13,346 nucleotides of DNA from Spirochaetaceae bacterium (lineage in GTDB: Bacteria > Spirochaetota > Spirochaetia > Treponematales > Breznakiellaceae): contig JAISLM010000034.1 in assembly GCA_031290855.1 (NCBI GenBank), positions 1 through 13,346 on the forward strand, written 5' to 3'. The notes below the pieces were generated by a model that worked only from the letters and a program-made list of their open reading frames with translations, had not been told where the DNA came from and searched no databases. The first letter of the stretch is position 1. Each line of letters begins with the position of its first letter. Shown piece after piece: positions 5,886 through 12,963 of the stretch. The translations under genes and the position numbers were made by a program.

Positions 5886-6059
5886 AATGTTGGATTATCG
5901 TGCCGGGGTACAAAGACTGTGATTTCCGGGCCTGTTCCGGAAGAAGCGGAACATCTTTTGGAGATGTTAAAACTACAGGACGGGGTGGATACTTGAGCTT
6001 GAGAAGAAGATGAAAGGGTAGGGGAGGGGGGCGTACTTGGGATAGCGGCAGGAGTTTCG

Positions 6060-6716
6060 TTACCATTCACGCGGAGCTCCGTAAGGGGGGATAATGTTGA
6101 ACGTTTCACCGGACGGTTCGATCACATAAAAACCCTTTTTTAAGGCGTATTTTTTTTCATCTTCGCCAAAAACCATTCCGCCAACCGCGCCCATGTATTT
6201 CCGCGCATCGTCATGCAGATCGGCGTACTTTCGGAGATTTTCCATACGCTCAATGTGTTCGTTTATGTCATGTATGTCGGGCTTGCTCTTGATCTCGACG
6301 ATCATCACCCTGTCGCCGTTTTCCAGAAAAACGTCAACCTCGGCGAATATATCGTTAACATAGTCTTTTACTTCAGTGTTCCGGTGCGCCCTGGTAAAAG
6401 ACAGTTTCAGTTTGTTGAACTTCGTTATCAGGTTAGGCACAACCATGTGCTCAACCATCTCGCCGTAACGGCTGCTGAGTTTCCCCAGCCGTTTGTCGGT
6501 TTCTTTCATCTGCTTGCCGGTTTCTTCGATCTGCTTGCCGGTTTCTTCGATCTGTTTGCCGGTTTCTTCGATCTGCTTGCCGGTCTCCGCCTGGGCCTTT
6601 CTGAGTTCCTCAAAGCCTTTGGCGTTTTCCCTGACAATACGGTCTGTCTCTTTCAGCACAACCCATATATCATCCGCGGTTGTCCGCCATTCCGGTATTC
6701 TTTGCGTTGTTTCCAT
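6060..6716 (-). CDS. PD-(D/E)XK nuclease-like protein with heptad-repeat coiled coil (DUF3782-type)
   Basis: The 218-aa product has an N-terminal helical part (METTQRIPEWRTTADDIWVV), then a coiled coil at about residues 22-82 built from four near-identical heptads T-G-K-Q-I-E-E, then a compact domain with the PD-(D/E)XK signature: E126-V-D128 followed by E141-I-K143 (in IVEIKSK). This is the arrangement of DUF3782-type proteins, widespread in cyanobacteria and spirochaetes and usually of unknown function. The active residues look intact, so DNA cleavage is possible but unproven. The start at 6716 is set by GGGAGGAG six bases before the ATG; the frame is open further upstream, but that extension lacks protein-like sequence. 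It is convergent with the ATPase gene and stands alone. Four 21-bp DNA repeats make its coiled-coil length variable. Confidence 0.8.
   Translation of the reverse strand: METTQRIPEWRTTADDIWVVLKETDRIVRENAKGFEELRKAQAETGKQIEETGKQIEETGKQIEETGKQMKETDKRLGKLSSRYGEMVEHMVVPNLITKFNKLKLSFTRAHRNTEVKDYVNDIFAEVDVFLENGDRVMIVEIKSKPDIHDINEHIERMENLRKYADLHDDARKYMGAVGGMVFGEDEKKYALKKGFYVIEPSGETFNIIPPYGAPREW
6497..6580. repeat. Tandem 21-bp repeat, four units, inside the PD-(D/E)XK gene
   Basis: Units at 6497-6517, 6518-6538, 6539-6559 and 6560-6580 follow CGGTTTCTTCGATCTGCTTGC with one to two changes each; a partial fifth follows. Each unit encodes one heptad of the coiled coil, so gain or loss of units keeps the frame and only changes linker length. 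Confidence 0.95.
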
Positions 6717-6815
6717 ATTCAACTCCTCCCGGCAATTATACACCGGTCCCGGCCAAATAGGCAATGGTAATGAGGAATGAAAGACGGCGGCTGTCGATTC
6801 GTCCGTGTGAGAGGA

Positions 6816-6844
6816 TTCGGAGTTTGCGTTAAGCAAACTCCGAA
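6816..6844. repeat. Perfect 12-bp inverted repeat, 5-base loop
   Basis: TTCGGAGTTTGC (6816-6827) and GCAAACTCCGAA (6833-6844) are exact complements around GTTAA. It lies in the 261-bp intergenic space between the divergent nuclease-like and lipoprotein genes, 24 bp before the lipoprotein promoter. No T run follows, so it is not an ordinary terminator; it may be a dispersed palindromic repeat or an operator. Confidence 0.8.
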
Positions 6845-6867
6845 AACAAGCGTTGCGCGCCTGAGAA

Positions 6868-6896
6868 TTGACTATGGACAGGTGAAATAGTAGGAT
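6868..6896 (+). promoter_or_regulatory. Predicted promoter of the lipoprotein gene, TTGACT-N17-TAGGAT
   Basis: TTGACT (6868-6873, 5 of 6) and TAGGAT (6891-6896, 4 of 6) are 17 bp apart. Transcription would begin near 6903, giving a leader of about 75 bases before the lipoprotein start at 6978. Confidence 0.6.
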
Positions 6897-6977
6897 GGTT
6901 TCTGTCGTTTTTTGGCGGCTTCGGGATTGCCGGTTCGTCAAAGAATTGTCGGGTAAAGGAAGGTTAAGGAGTAGAAG

Positions 6978-7613
6978 ATGGTAAAGAAATATTTACGGTT
7001 TGGCGCGGCGCTGCCGGTCGTGCTGGGGGCTTTCGTGGTCGCGGGGTGCGCTTCCATTAACGCGCTGTCGAATCAAACCATAAGCAAATACGGACTCGAT
7101 TCGAATCTGGAACTGTTCAAGAGTTACCAATACTATGTGTCAAGGGATATCGTGCTGACAAACACGACGGCAGACACCAAGACGGGTATCAAGGCGGGGC
7201 AGGCTTATTCCAGTACCAATGTCGAACGGGATATAAAACAGATTTTATCCTCGACGCCGGGAGTGGCGCTTGAAGTAAAAAGGAATGACACGGGAAGGAT
7301 ACAACTCGGTATAGCGTTTGAACCTGAAAATGATAATCTTTTGTGGTTTTCCCAGGAGCCGGGCAAGAACGACAGCTACTTTTATCTTGTATACACAAAC
7401 CCCGCCAAGAAAGAAATATCTTATGCCGGGAAAAGCTGTACCGTGTCTTACGAACAGGCAAGCGGTATCGACGCGAGCTTCCGGCGTTTGCTGACGATTA
7501 AAAAAACAAAAGACGGTAATTATGAAAACAAGGAACCCCTGCTTTTGTATGAAGAGAGCGCGAGGGTGACGGAAACAGAACAGAGAAAGACGCTTCAGGG
7601 AAGGCGCTTGTAG
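6978..7613 (+). CDS. Lipoprotein of unknown function
   Basis: The 211-aa product begins with a lipoprotein signal peptide: KK near the start, a hydrophobic core, and the lipobox VVAGC with the lipidated cysteine at residue 24. The mature part is mixed alpha/beta: YGLDSNLELFKSYQYYVSRDIVLTN, a likely hairpin LEVKRNDTGRIQLGIAFEPEN, and YFYLVYTNPAKKEISYAGKSCTVSY. It ends in a charged tail (ESARVTETEQRKTLQGRRL). I recognise no named family; similar lipoproteins of this size are common in spirochaetes. AAGGAG lies six bases before the ATG. It has its own promoter and is followed after 92 bp by the large membrane protein on the same strand; there is no clear terminator between them, so readthrough is possible. 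Confidence 0.85.
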   Translation: MVKKYLRFGAALPVVLGAFVVAGCASINALSNQTISKYGLDSNLELFKSYQYYVSRDIVLTNTTADTKTGIKAGQAYSSTNVERDIKQILSSTPGVALEVKRNDTGRIQLGIAFEPENDNLLWFSQEPGKNDSYFYLVYTNPAKKEISYAGKSCTVSYEQASGIDASFRRLLTIKKTKDGNYENKEPLLLYEESARVTETEQRKTLQGRRL

Positions 7614-7705
7614 CGCGCCGCGCCGCCGTCGGCGGGTTTGACCGAAAGCAGCCGGTCTTTCCGCGGGCTCTGTATCAGGGCGGCGGCGTTTGATATACTT
7701 CTGTA

Positions 7706-10700
7706 ATGCAGGCACTTGTTTGCCGCTCCGTGGCCCTGTACATATTTTTTTATCAGATACGTCTTCTCGCCGCAGACCTTTCCGATACGCCAGTCTTTAT
7801 TGCCGCGATACTGGGCGCTTTCGTAAGCGCGTTCGTCCTCCATCTGACGGCGGCAGCCTCCGTAAACGGGGCGCGTTCTACGGGGCGCGCGTCCGGGGCA
7901 AAGCCGGCCGCGGCCTTGCCTTTTCTGATTGTGATAACCCTGATCCCTCCTGTGATACGCCTGGCGATTGCCTGTCTGCGCCCGATGGCGGGCGGCGCGG
8001 ATTTTAACGGGATCATCCTGTTCGATTCGCTTCTACTGAACCATGACCGCAACGCCTTTGTTACGACCGCGCCCTTCTACTGGACGGCGGCGACTACGTT
8101 TTTTTCGCTTATGTCGAGGCGGGCGCTGCGCCTTTTTGCCGTCGCCGACTGCGTTTTGTTGATTGTAGTCTTTTCAATAGCGGGCAGCGTTTCGATATAC
8201 GAACTGCCCCTGCTCCGAATCATCGTTTTTACGGTTATAGTCTTTTTCGAGCTTGCCGCGCTGATACTCTCGTCGCCGCCTGAGATGAGGCCGCAAAAAA
8301 AAGATTATGCCGCCTCCGTCGCATTACTGTTGATTCTTGCAGCGGTATGCGGCGCTCTCCTCGTGCGTCCGATGCAGGAGAGGGCGCTTGAACAGGGCGG
8401 CGGCCTCTTGCAGCCAAAGCTGTTCAGTTTCGACTTTGCGCCGTACCTCCGCCTTGAAAACGAGATCAGCATGAACGACGATCTGATCTTCATCGTCAGA
8501 AAGAGCTCAAGGTACGAAACGAAGGGCGGCGCGGCTGTCGCGGACGAAACGCCGTCAACGATAGATATTGACAGCGAGTACGATCCGCAGGCGGATTACG
8601 GCTATGCGGGGGCTTATAGGGACAGGCACTACCTTATGCGGCGTTTCGTGCTTTCCGCGTACAACACAAAGGAAGAGACGGACAGGGCGATAGGCTTTTT
8701 CCGCAACGGCGGGATCGACGAGGACGCGCAGAGCGCCCAGCTTCCGCACGGCAGGACGGAGTACGAGGTTCCGGCCTTTGCCGGGCGTGAAAGGCTCCGG
8801 CAGGAGTACTACCTTGTAAACATTGACGGTTCCGCGTTCATAGCGATGAATGAACCGGCGGAGACGCTGCCCTTCGAAAGTTGGGACGCCTCCTCGTTCA
8901 AGTCCGCGTACGCGGTAAACAGCATGGTAAGCGTTTGCGTCCCGATAGACCTTATAGACGCGGTGAACGGCGAATACGACGCGCGGGCGCTGGGGCTTAC
9001 GGAAGAGGATTACCTGTACTATACAAAGTTTTCCGGCTCGAAAACCAACAGGACGGAACGTGAAAGGAAGATCGCCGCCCTTGCGGAAGAGTTGACGGCG
9101 GACACGGACAACTACTGGGAAAAAATTCAGAGCGTCTATCAGTATTTGAAATTCGGCGATTACCGCTACAGCCTCAAGCCCGGTATCGCGCCTTCGGGAG
9201 ACCAACTGGACTACTTCCTGTTCGATACGAAGAAAGGTTACTGCTCATACTTCGCGTTTGCGTTCGCATCTCTTCTGCGGTCAATAAACATACCGTGCCG
9301 GGTCGCCGTAGGTTTCTTCCTTGAGCCGGACGAAGGCAGGCTGGACTTTTACCCGGTGCGTTCAAACATGGCGCACGCATGGGTCGAGGTCTGGTTTCCT
9401 GACTTCGGCTGGATCGAGTACGACCCGACGACCGAAAAACTTGCCGAGGACGAGGAGTTTGAATTCTCGTCGGGGATACCGCCTGAACTTTTTGAGCGCC
9501 TGATGAAAGAGATAATCGACAATCACGATCGTCTGAAAATAAAAGAGGCGGCGGAAAAGGACGAGGGCCCCGGTAGCGCCGCCGTCCGCGCCGTCGTTTT
9601 TATGAAGAAATCTTTACCTTACGCGGCGCTTGTCCTTATAACCTGCTTTGTCGCCTCCCTCCGTTTCGGCCTATATTTATGGTCGCGCTTTTCAAGAGAC
9701 CCGCGCAGGAAGACACTGCGCCTCTGGAGGCATATAAAACGCCGCCTCCGCCTTGCCGGCAGGCGCAGGGCGGAGGCGGAAACGGAAAGCGAATGGGTAG
9801 ACCGCGTTACGTCGGAAGCCCCCCCGTCCCCGCTCCGCGCCCTGTACGACAATGTTTCCGCCGCAAAGTACGCGGAGTACTACACGGCGGACGAGGAAAA
9901 AGAATTCTTCGCTCTGTACGGGGCCTTCGACCTTTGGTATAAAAAACGTTTTTCACTGCTAAAGAAGCTCAAAAAGCATGGCGCGGCAAGACCTCTCGCG
10001 CTGATTTTTTGCATACTGCTCTTCTCGTCAAACGTCAAAACGTATACGCGGGAAAATCCGGAGGAAGGGGCGGAAGAACTTTTTTTACAGGCGGTCACCG
10101 CGGCGAACAATGAATTCTGGGAACGCGCCATCGAACTGTATATGCGCGGAAAAGCGGAATATCCCCTCGATTACAGGTTCCCGCTCCGGCTGGGCGATCT
10201 CTATTTTAACCGCGAGCTGTACCGGCTTGCGATGGACGAATTCCTGGCCGCAAACGAGCTGATACCGGACGATACCCCGCTTCTCTACCGGCTTTCGCAG
10301 ACAGCGGGCAACCTGAACGAAAACAAAACGGCGGCGGACTTTCTTGAACGTCTGCTAGTCCTTGATCCCGAAAACCACGAGGCTATAGGCTCGCTGGGCT
10401 GGATTTACTTTAAGCTGCACCGCCTGCGCGACGGCGATAAGCTGCTTTCCAACGCGATTGAACGGCTGGGCGGCGACATCGATTTCTTTATGACTCTGGG
10501 AACGATCTATTCGGATATGTTTGACTATGCGGAGGCGAAACGCTACTATCTTGACGCGGTAAGCGGGGCGATAAGTTTGGGCGGCGCCGAGTTTGCATCA
10601 GTCGCGTACTACAATCTTTCAATACTGGAGAGCCGTTTTTACCATTACGAGGACGCGCTGTCCGCTACGACATCCAGCCTGTTCTTGGCAAACCGATCCT

Positions 10701-11752
10701 CCGGTCATCTTGCGCGAGGGGAACTTATGATGCGCCGCCTTGACTTTGACGAGGCGTTCAACGAGTACAACAAGGCCTATGAGCTAGACAAGTCCCAGCT
10801 TTCTAAGCTGAGCCTGGCCCAGGCTTTTCTGGCTTCCGGCGATCTGGAACAAGCACGGCTGTACGCGGAGGACTGCCTCGGCTCAAACAACCTTTACTGG
10901 ATGCTGAATTACGGGATAGATCCGGTTCAGTACAAACGCGACCTGCACGAAATACTTTACAAAGCCTACAAGGGACTCGGGGAAAAGGAAAAGCTCACCG
11001 CCCGTTACGGCATTTCCGGCGCGGCTCGGGGGGCGGCGTTGCGCGTAGCATACCGGTTTAAACACAAGGCGCACAAGCTGCTATACCAAAAGTACGCGCT
11101 GCTATCGGCGGGCGCGTTTGAGACGGAGCTTGATTCGGGTGGGCGTCATCTGGAAGCCCTGTACCAGTACTACGGCGCTTTTTACGATTACAGTGACCGG
11201 GCGGCGGACTATCTCGCGGCGGCGGAAGATTTCGAGCTGCGCCTGATACCCCCGGCCGCCCCCTCTTACCTGCTTGAAGCGGGAAAGCTGACGCGGGACG
11301 CGGCCCTGTTGAACGAGGCGCTGTCCGGTTTTGACCCGGTCTGGGAGAACGATCTGACAGCCGACACGTATACTGAACTCGCGCTCATAGCACGGAAAAA
11401 CGGAGAAGCCGAGCTTGCCGCCGACGCCGCGAGTCGCCTCTTCGCCCTGAATCCCGGCGCGCTCCGGCAAAACGGTATAAGACTACCCGTCAGTCTTGAA
11501 ATATCAGGCGTGGAGCTTTCCTCCTGCGCCCGCGCCGTTTGTAACGCGCACCGGCGTGCGGGATTTGACACAACCCCCGCACGCCCCCGCTGGCACCTCC
11601 GTCTGAGAGGGGGGGCGGAGAACGGCGTTTATGCGGAACTGTACGACGGCGGAACCGGCAAGACTACCCTGCGGAAAACGCTCCCGCTCCCTTCCCTCTC
11701 CGCAAAAGCCCTTTCCGGCTTCGCAAACGCCCTAGCCGACGAAGTTTTCTAG
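7706..11752 (+). CDS. Membrane transglutaminase-like protein fused to DUF4129-like and TPR domains
   Basis: A 1348-aa protein. Residues 5-221 hold six or seven membrane segments. About 460-600 is a transglutaminase-like domain of the TgpA kind, with the triad Cys513 (GYCSYF), His557 (MAHAWVEVW) and Asp573 (EYDPTTE) intact. A membrane segment at 637-659 precedes a DUF4129-like stretch (670-750, AKYAEYYTADEEKEFFALYGAFDLWYKK split around it). Another segment at 760-777 leads into TPR units from about 790 to 1060. A further helical region and a small Cys-containing alpha/beta end (1254-1348) follow. If topology follows TgpA, both the catalytic domain and TPRs face the periplasm. Relatives usually sit beside MoxR and DUF58 genes; these are absent here. 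The ATG at 7706 is the first possible start after an in-frame TGA at 7691 and has no ribosome binding site; TATACT just before it might allow a near-leaderless mRNA. The substrate is unknown. Confidence 0.88.
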   Translation: MQALVCRSVALYIFFYQIRLLAADLSDTPVFIAAILGAFVSAFVLHLTAAASVNGARSTGRASGAKPAAALPFLIVITLIPPVIRLAIACLRPMAGGADFNGIILFDSLLLNHDRNAFVTTAPFYWTAATTFFSLMSRRALRLFAVADCVLLIVVFSIAGSVSIYELPLLRIIVFTVIVFFELAALILSSPPEMRPQKKDYAASVALLLILAAVCGALLVRPMQERALEQGGGLLQPKLFSFDFAPYLRLENEISMNDDLIFIVRKSSRYETKGGAAVADETPSTIDIDSEYDPQADYGYAGAYRDRHYLMRRFVLSAYNTKEETDRAIGFFRNGGIDEDAQSAQLPHGRTEYEVPAFAGRERLRQEYYLVNIDGSAFIAMNEPAETLPFESWDASSFKSAYAVNSMVSVCVPIDLIDAVNGEYDARALGLTEEDYLYYTKFSGSKTNRTERERKIAALAEELTADTDNYWEKIQSVYQYLKFGDYRYSLKPGIAPSGDQLDYFLFDTKKGYCSYFAFAFASLLRSINIPCRVAVGFFLEPDEGRLDFYPVRSNMAHAWVEVWFPDFGWIEYDPTTEKLAEDEEFEFSSGIPPELFERLMKEIIDNHDRLKIKEAAEKDEGPGSAAVRAVVFMKKSLPYAALVLITCFVASLRFGLYLWSRFSRDPRRKTLRLWRHIKRRLRLAGRRRAEAETESEWVDRVTSEAPPSPLRALYDNVSAAKYAEYYTADEEKEFFALYGAFDLWYKKRFSLLKKLKKHGAARPLALIFCILLFSSNVKTYTRENPEEGAEELFLQAVTAANNEFWERAIELYMRGKAEYPLDYRFPLRLGDLYFNRELYRLAMDEFLAANELIPDDTPLLYRLSQTAGNLNENKTAADFLERLLVLDPENHEAIGSLGWIYFKLHRLRDGDKLLSNAIERLGGDIDFFMTLGTIYSDMFDYAEAKRYYLDAVSGAISLGGAEFASVAYYNLSILESRFYHYEDALSATTSSLFLANRSSGHLARGELMMRRLDFDEAFNEYNKAYELDKSQLSKLSLAQAFLASGDLEQARLYAEDCLGSNNLYWMLNYGIDPVQYKRDLHEILYKAYKGLGEKEKLTARYGISGAARGAALRVAYRFKHKAHKLLYQKYALLSAGAFETELDSGGRHLEALYQYYGAFYDYSDRAADYLAAAEDFELRLIPPAAPSYLLEAGKLTRDAALLNEALSGFDPVWENDLTADTYTELALIARKNGEAELAADAASRLFALNPGALRQNGIRLPVSLEISGVELSSCARAVCNAHRRAGFDTTPARPRWHLRLRGGAENGVYAELYDGGTGKTTLRKTLPLPSLSAKALSGFANALADEVF

Positions 11753-12248
11753 TCCCCCGCCGCCGCGTCGTATTCCGCAAACTGACAAAAGCCGTACCAG
11801 TCACGGGAATGCCGGATGAAACGCCTGTGCCGGTATATTTGAAGTATTTATTCGCAGAAGTGTCTGCTCCCCGCCCTTCAGGGCGGGGAGTTTCATTATT
11901 TCATGTATATCCATACAGACAGGTATTTAAGAACAAAGACGGCCCATCTGTGGCGGGATATATTTGGCAGGCAATGATAAAACGGCGGTGGGATACCGGT
12001 TCATGACGCTCTACAAGAAACGGTGTAACTTCCGGGCGTATCATGAGAGAACGAAACAAAACACCATCGTCAGGGAGTTCGCCGGCGCTCCGGTAAAGAC
12101 ATAAGGAACTGTGCAAGAATTAGCCTCCCCGCGGCAAGCCCTAAACCTGACCCGCAATTCGGCTTTCATGGCAGACGTATCCCCTGGGCGGGTTCGGGTT
12201 GGGGAGGAAATGGCGGCCTCTGTGGTTCTCCGGGCGGGTTATGCGGGG
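11753..12248. other. 496-bp region without a supportable gene
   Basis: Apart from the terminator hairpin at 11867-11890 I see no convincing gene. Short open stretches at 11809-12006 and about 11955-12105 on the plus strand and 11901-12116 on the minus strand lack ribosome binding sites and recognisable motifs; they may be remains of decayed genes. No tRNA or other structured RNA was recognised. Confidence 0.5.
11867..11902 (+). terminator. Intrinsic terminator after the transglutaminase-TPR gene
   Basis: CTCCCCGCCC (11867-11876) and GGGCGGGGAG (11881-11890) form a perfect 10-bp GC stem with loop TTCA, followed by TTTCATTATTTC. It lies 114 bp after the stop codon of the 1348-aa gene. On the minus strand no T run follows, so it acts for rightward transcription. 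Confidence 0.8.
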
Positions 12249-12776
12249 TTATCCGGGCGCAGGGGCCACGGGAAGGGGGTATAGGCGGAAAAACGCGGCC
12301 CCGGCCGCCCGTTTCCCTCTATGGGGTCTGACCCCGCAGGCCGGCGGGCCCCCCGCCGCCGCGCATCCGGCGGGGCGTTGCCCGCTGCGGGGTCTGACCC
12401 CGCAGGCCGGGAAGTTCCCCGCCGCCGCCTCCACGCCGTCAGGCGGCTCCCCTTCCAGGATCCGCGACCAGTACCGGTCGCCCCAAAGGTGTCCCGTCCG
12501 TCCGTCGTCACGGTTGTACCTCTGGGCAAAGGTCTGCTTCAGCCATTTCATTATCGCCGGCAGCTCAAACCCGTCCGCGGGCTTGATGTAAAAGGCCAGC
12601 CGGTCGCCGGCGAGACTCAAGCCCCGGACCGTGAAGGTAAACCTGTGCGTGGTCTCCCGAAACACCCGGTAAAACAGCGCCGGCGCCCGGCCCCCTCGGA
12701 ACAGGGGTTCCCGGTTGTTGGCGCGGGTACGGATTTCGTACCACACGCCCTGTTTCAGCATTCTTAAATGTCTCAT
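12249..12776 (-). CDS. RAYT-like (Y1-transposase-fold) protein with lost catalytic residues
   Basis: The 175-aa product follows the outline of REP-associated tyrosine transposases: LKQGVWYEIRTRANNREPLF at the N-terminus, a helix ALFYRVFRETTHRF, a central strand, then LPAIMKWLKQTFAQRYN and GRTGHLWGDRYWSRIL. Where active members have the metal-binding MPNHxH motif, this one has LAGDRLAFYIKP with no histidine, and in the catalytic-tyrosine helix the expected Tyr (QSYARYFN-type) is Phe (QTFAQRYN). It is therefore predicted unable to cleave DNA by the HUH mechanism. The frame is otherwise intact for about 115 residues, which hints at selection for a non-catalytic role such as DNA binding. The last 60 residues are low-complexity Pro/Ala/Gly sequence made by two GGGGTCTGACCCC repeats. 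No good ribosome binding site is visible; 12776 is preferred to the ATG at 12815 because MRHLRxLKQG is the usual start. Confidence 0.72.
   Translation of the reverse strand: MRHLRMLKQGVWYEIRTRANNREPLFRGGRAPALFYRVFRETTHRFTFTVRGLSLAGDRLAFYIKPADGFELPAIMKWLKQTFAQRYNRDDGRTGHLWGDRYWSRILEGEPPDGVEAAAGNFPACGVRPRSGQRPAGCAAAGGPPACGVRPHRGKRAAGAAFFRLYPLPVAPAPG
12323..12428. repeat. Two copies of a GGGGTCTGACCCC palindromic repeat, 66 bp apart
   Basis: GGGGTCTGACCCC followed by GCAGGCCGG occurs exactly at 12323-12344 and 12389-12410; after six variable bases both continue with CCCCGCCGCCGC (12351-12362, 12417-12428). GGGGTC-T-GACCCC is a perfect 6-bp palindrome around one base. The spacing of 66 bp equals 22 codons, so both are read in the same frame inside the RAYT-like gene. 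A degenerate copy, GGGGTCTGACACC, lies at 2139-2151. Confidence 0.85.
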
Positions 12777-12843
12777 ATAAATATATGGGCGCTTGCCCGC
12801 GTTTTGCTTTAACATACGGAGAAAAAAGGGAAAGGAGCCGAAG

Positions 12844-12881
12844 CGAAAAGGCCCTTCCGGCGGCGCGGCGGGGGCTTTTCG
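12844..12881. other. Hairpin upstream of the RAYT-like gene
   Basis: CGAAAAG (12844-12850) pairs with CTTTTCG (12875-12881), and the inner CCC pairs with GGG after one mismatch, around a GC-rich loop. It lies 68 bp upstream of the RAYT-like start, between that gene and the helicase-like fragment. It could be an end structure of a mobile unit or a dispersed repeat; no function can be read. Confidence 0.4.
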
Positions 12882-12963
12882 TCAGGTAAAATTTTTGCGG
12901 ATCGAGTTTAGCCCCTGGGGCGGGGAGGTTCATTATATATGCCCTACGGTATCTAATCCCAAA

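Noticed and set aside
6717..6941. Upstream extension of the PD-(D/E)XK protein to 293 aa
   Set aside because: The extension lacks protein-like composition and the ATG at 6716 has a strong, well-spaced ribosome binding site.
11809..12006. 65-aa plus-strand frame after the transglutaminase gene
   Set aside because: It runs through the terminator hairpin, has no ribosome binding site and no recognisable motif.
12321..12767. 148-aa and 130-aa plus-strand frames opposite the RAYT-like gene
   Set aside because: Arg/Pro-rich antisense shadows of a GC-rich gene; the minus strand carries clear family motifs.
12942..12958. Similarity of CTACGGTATCTAATCC to the conserved 16S rRNA site (CTACNNGGGTATCTAATCC)
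   Set aside because: Only a short match with two bases missing; flanking sequence is not rRNA-like, so it is taken as chance.
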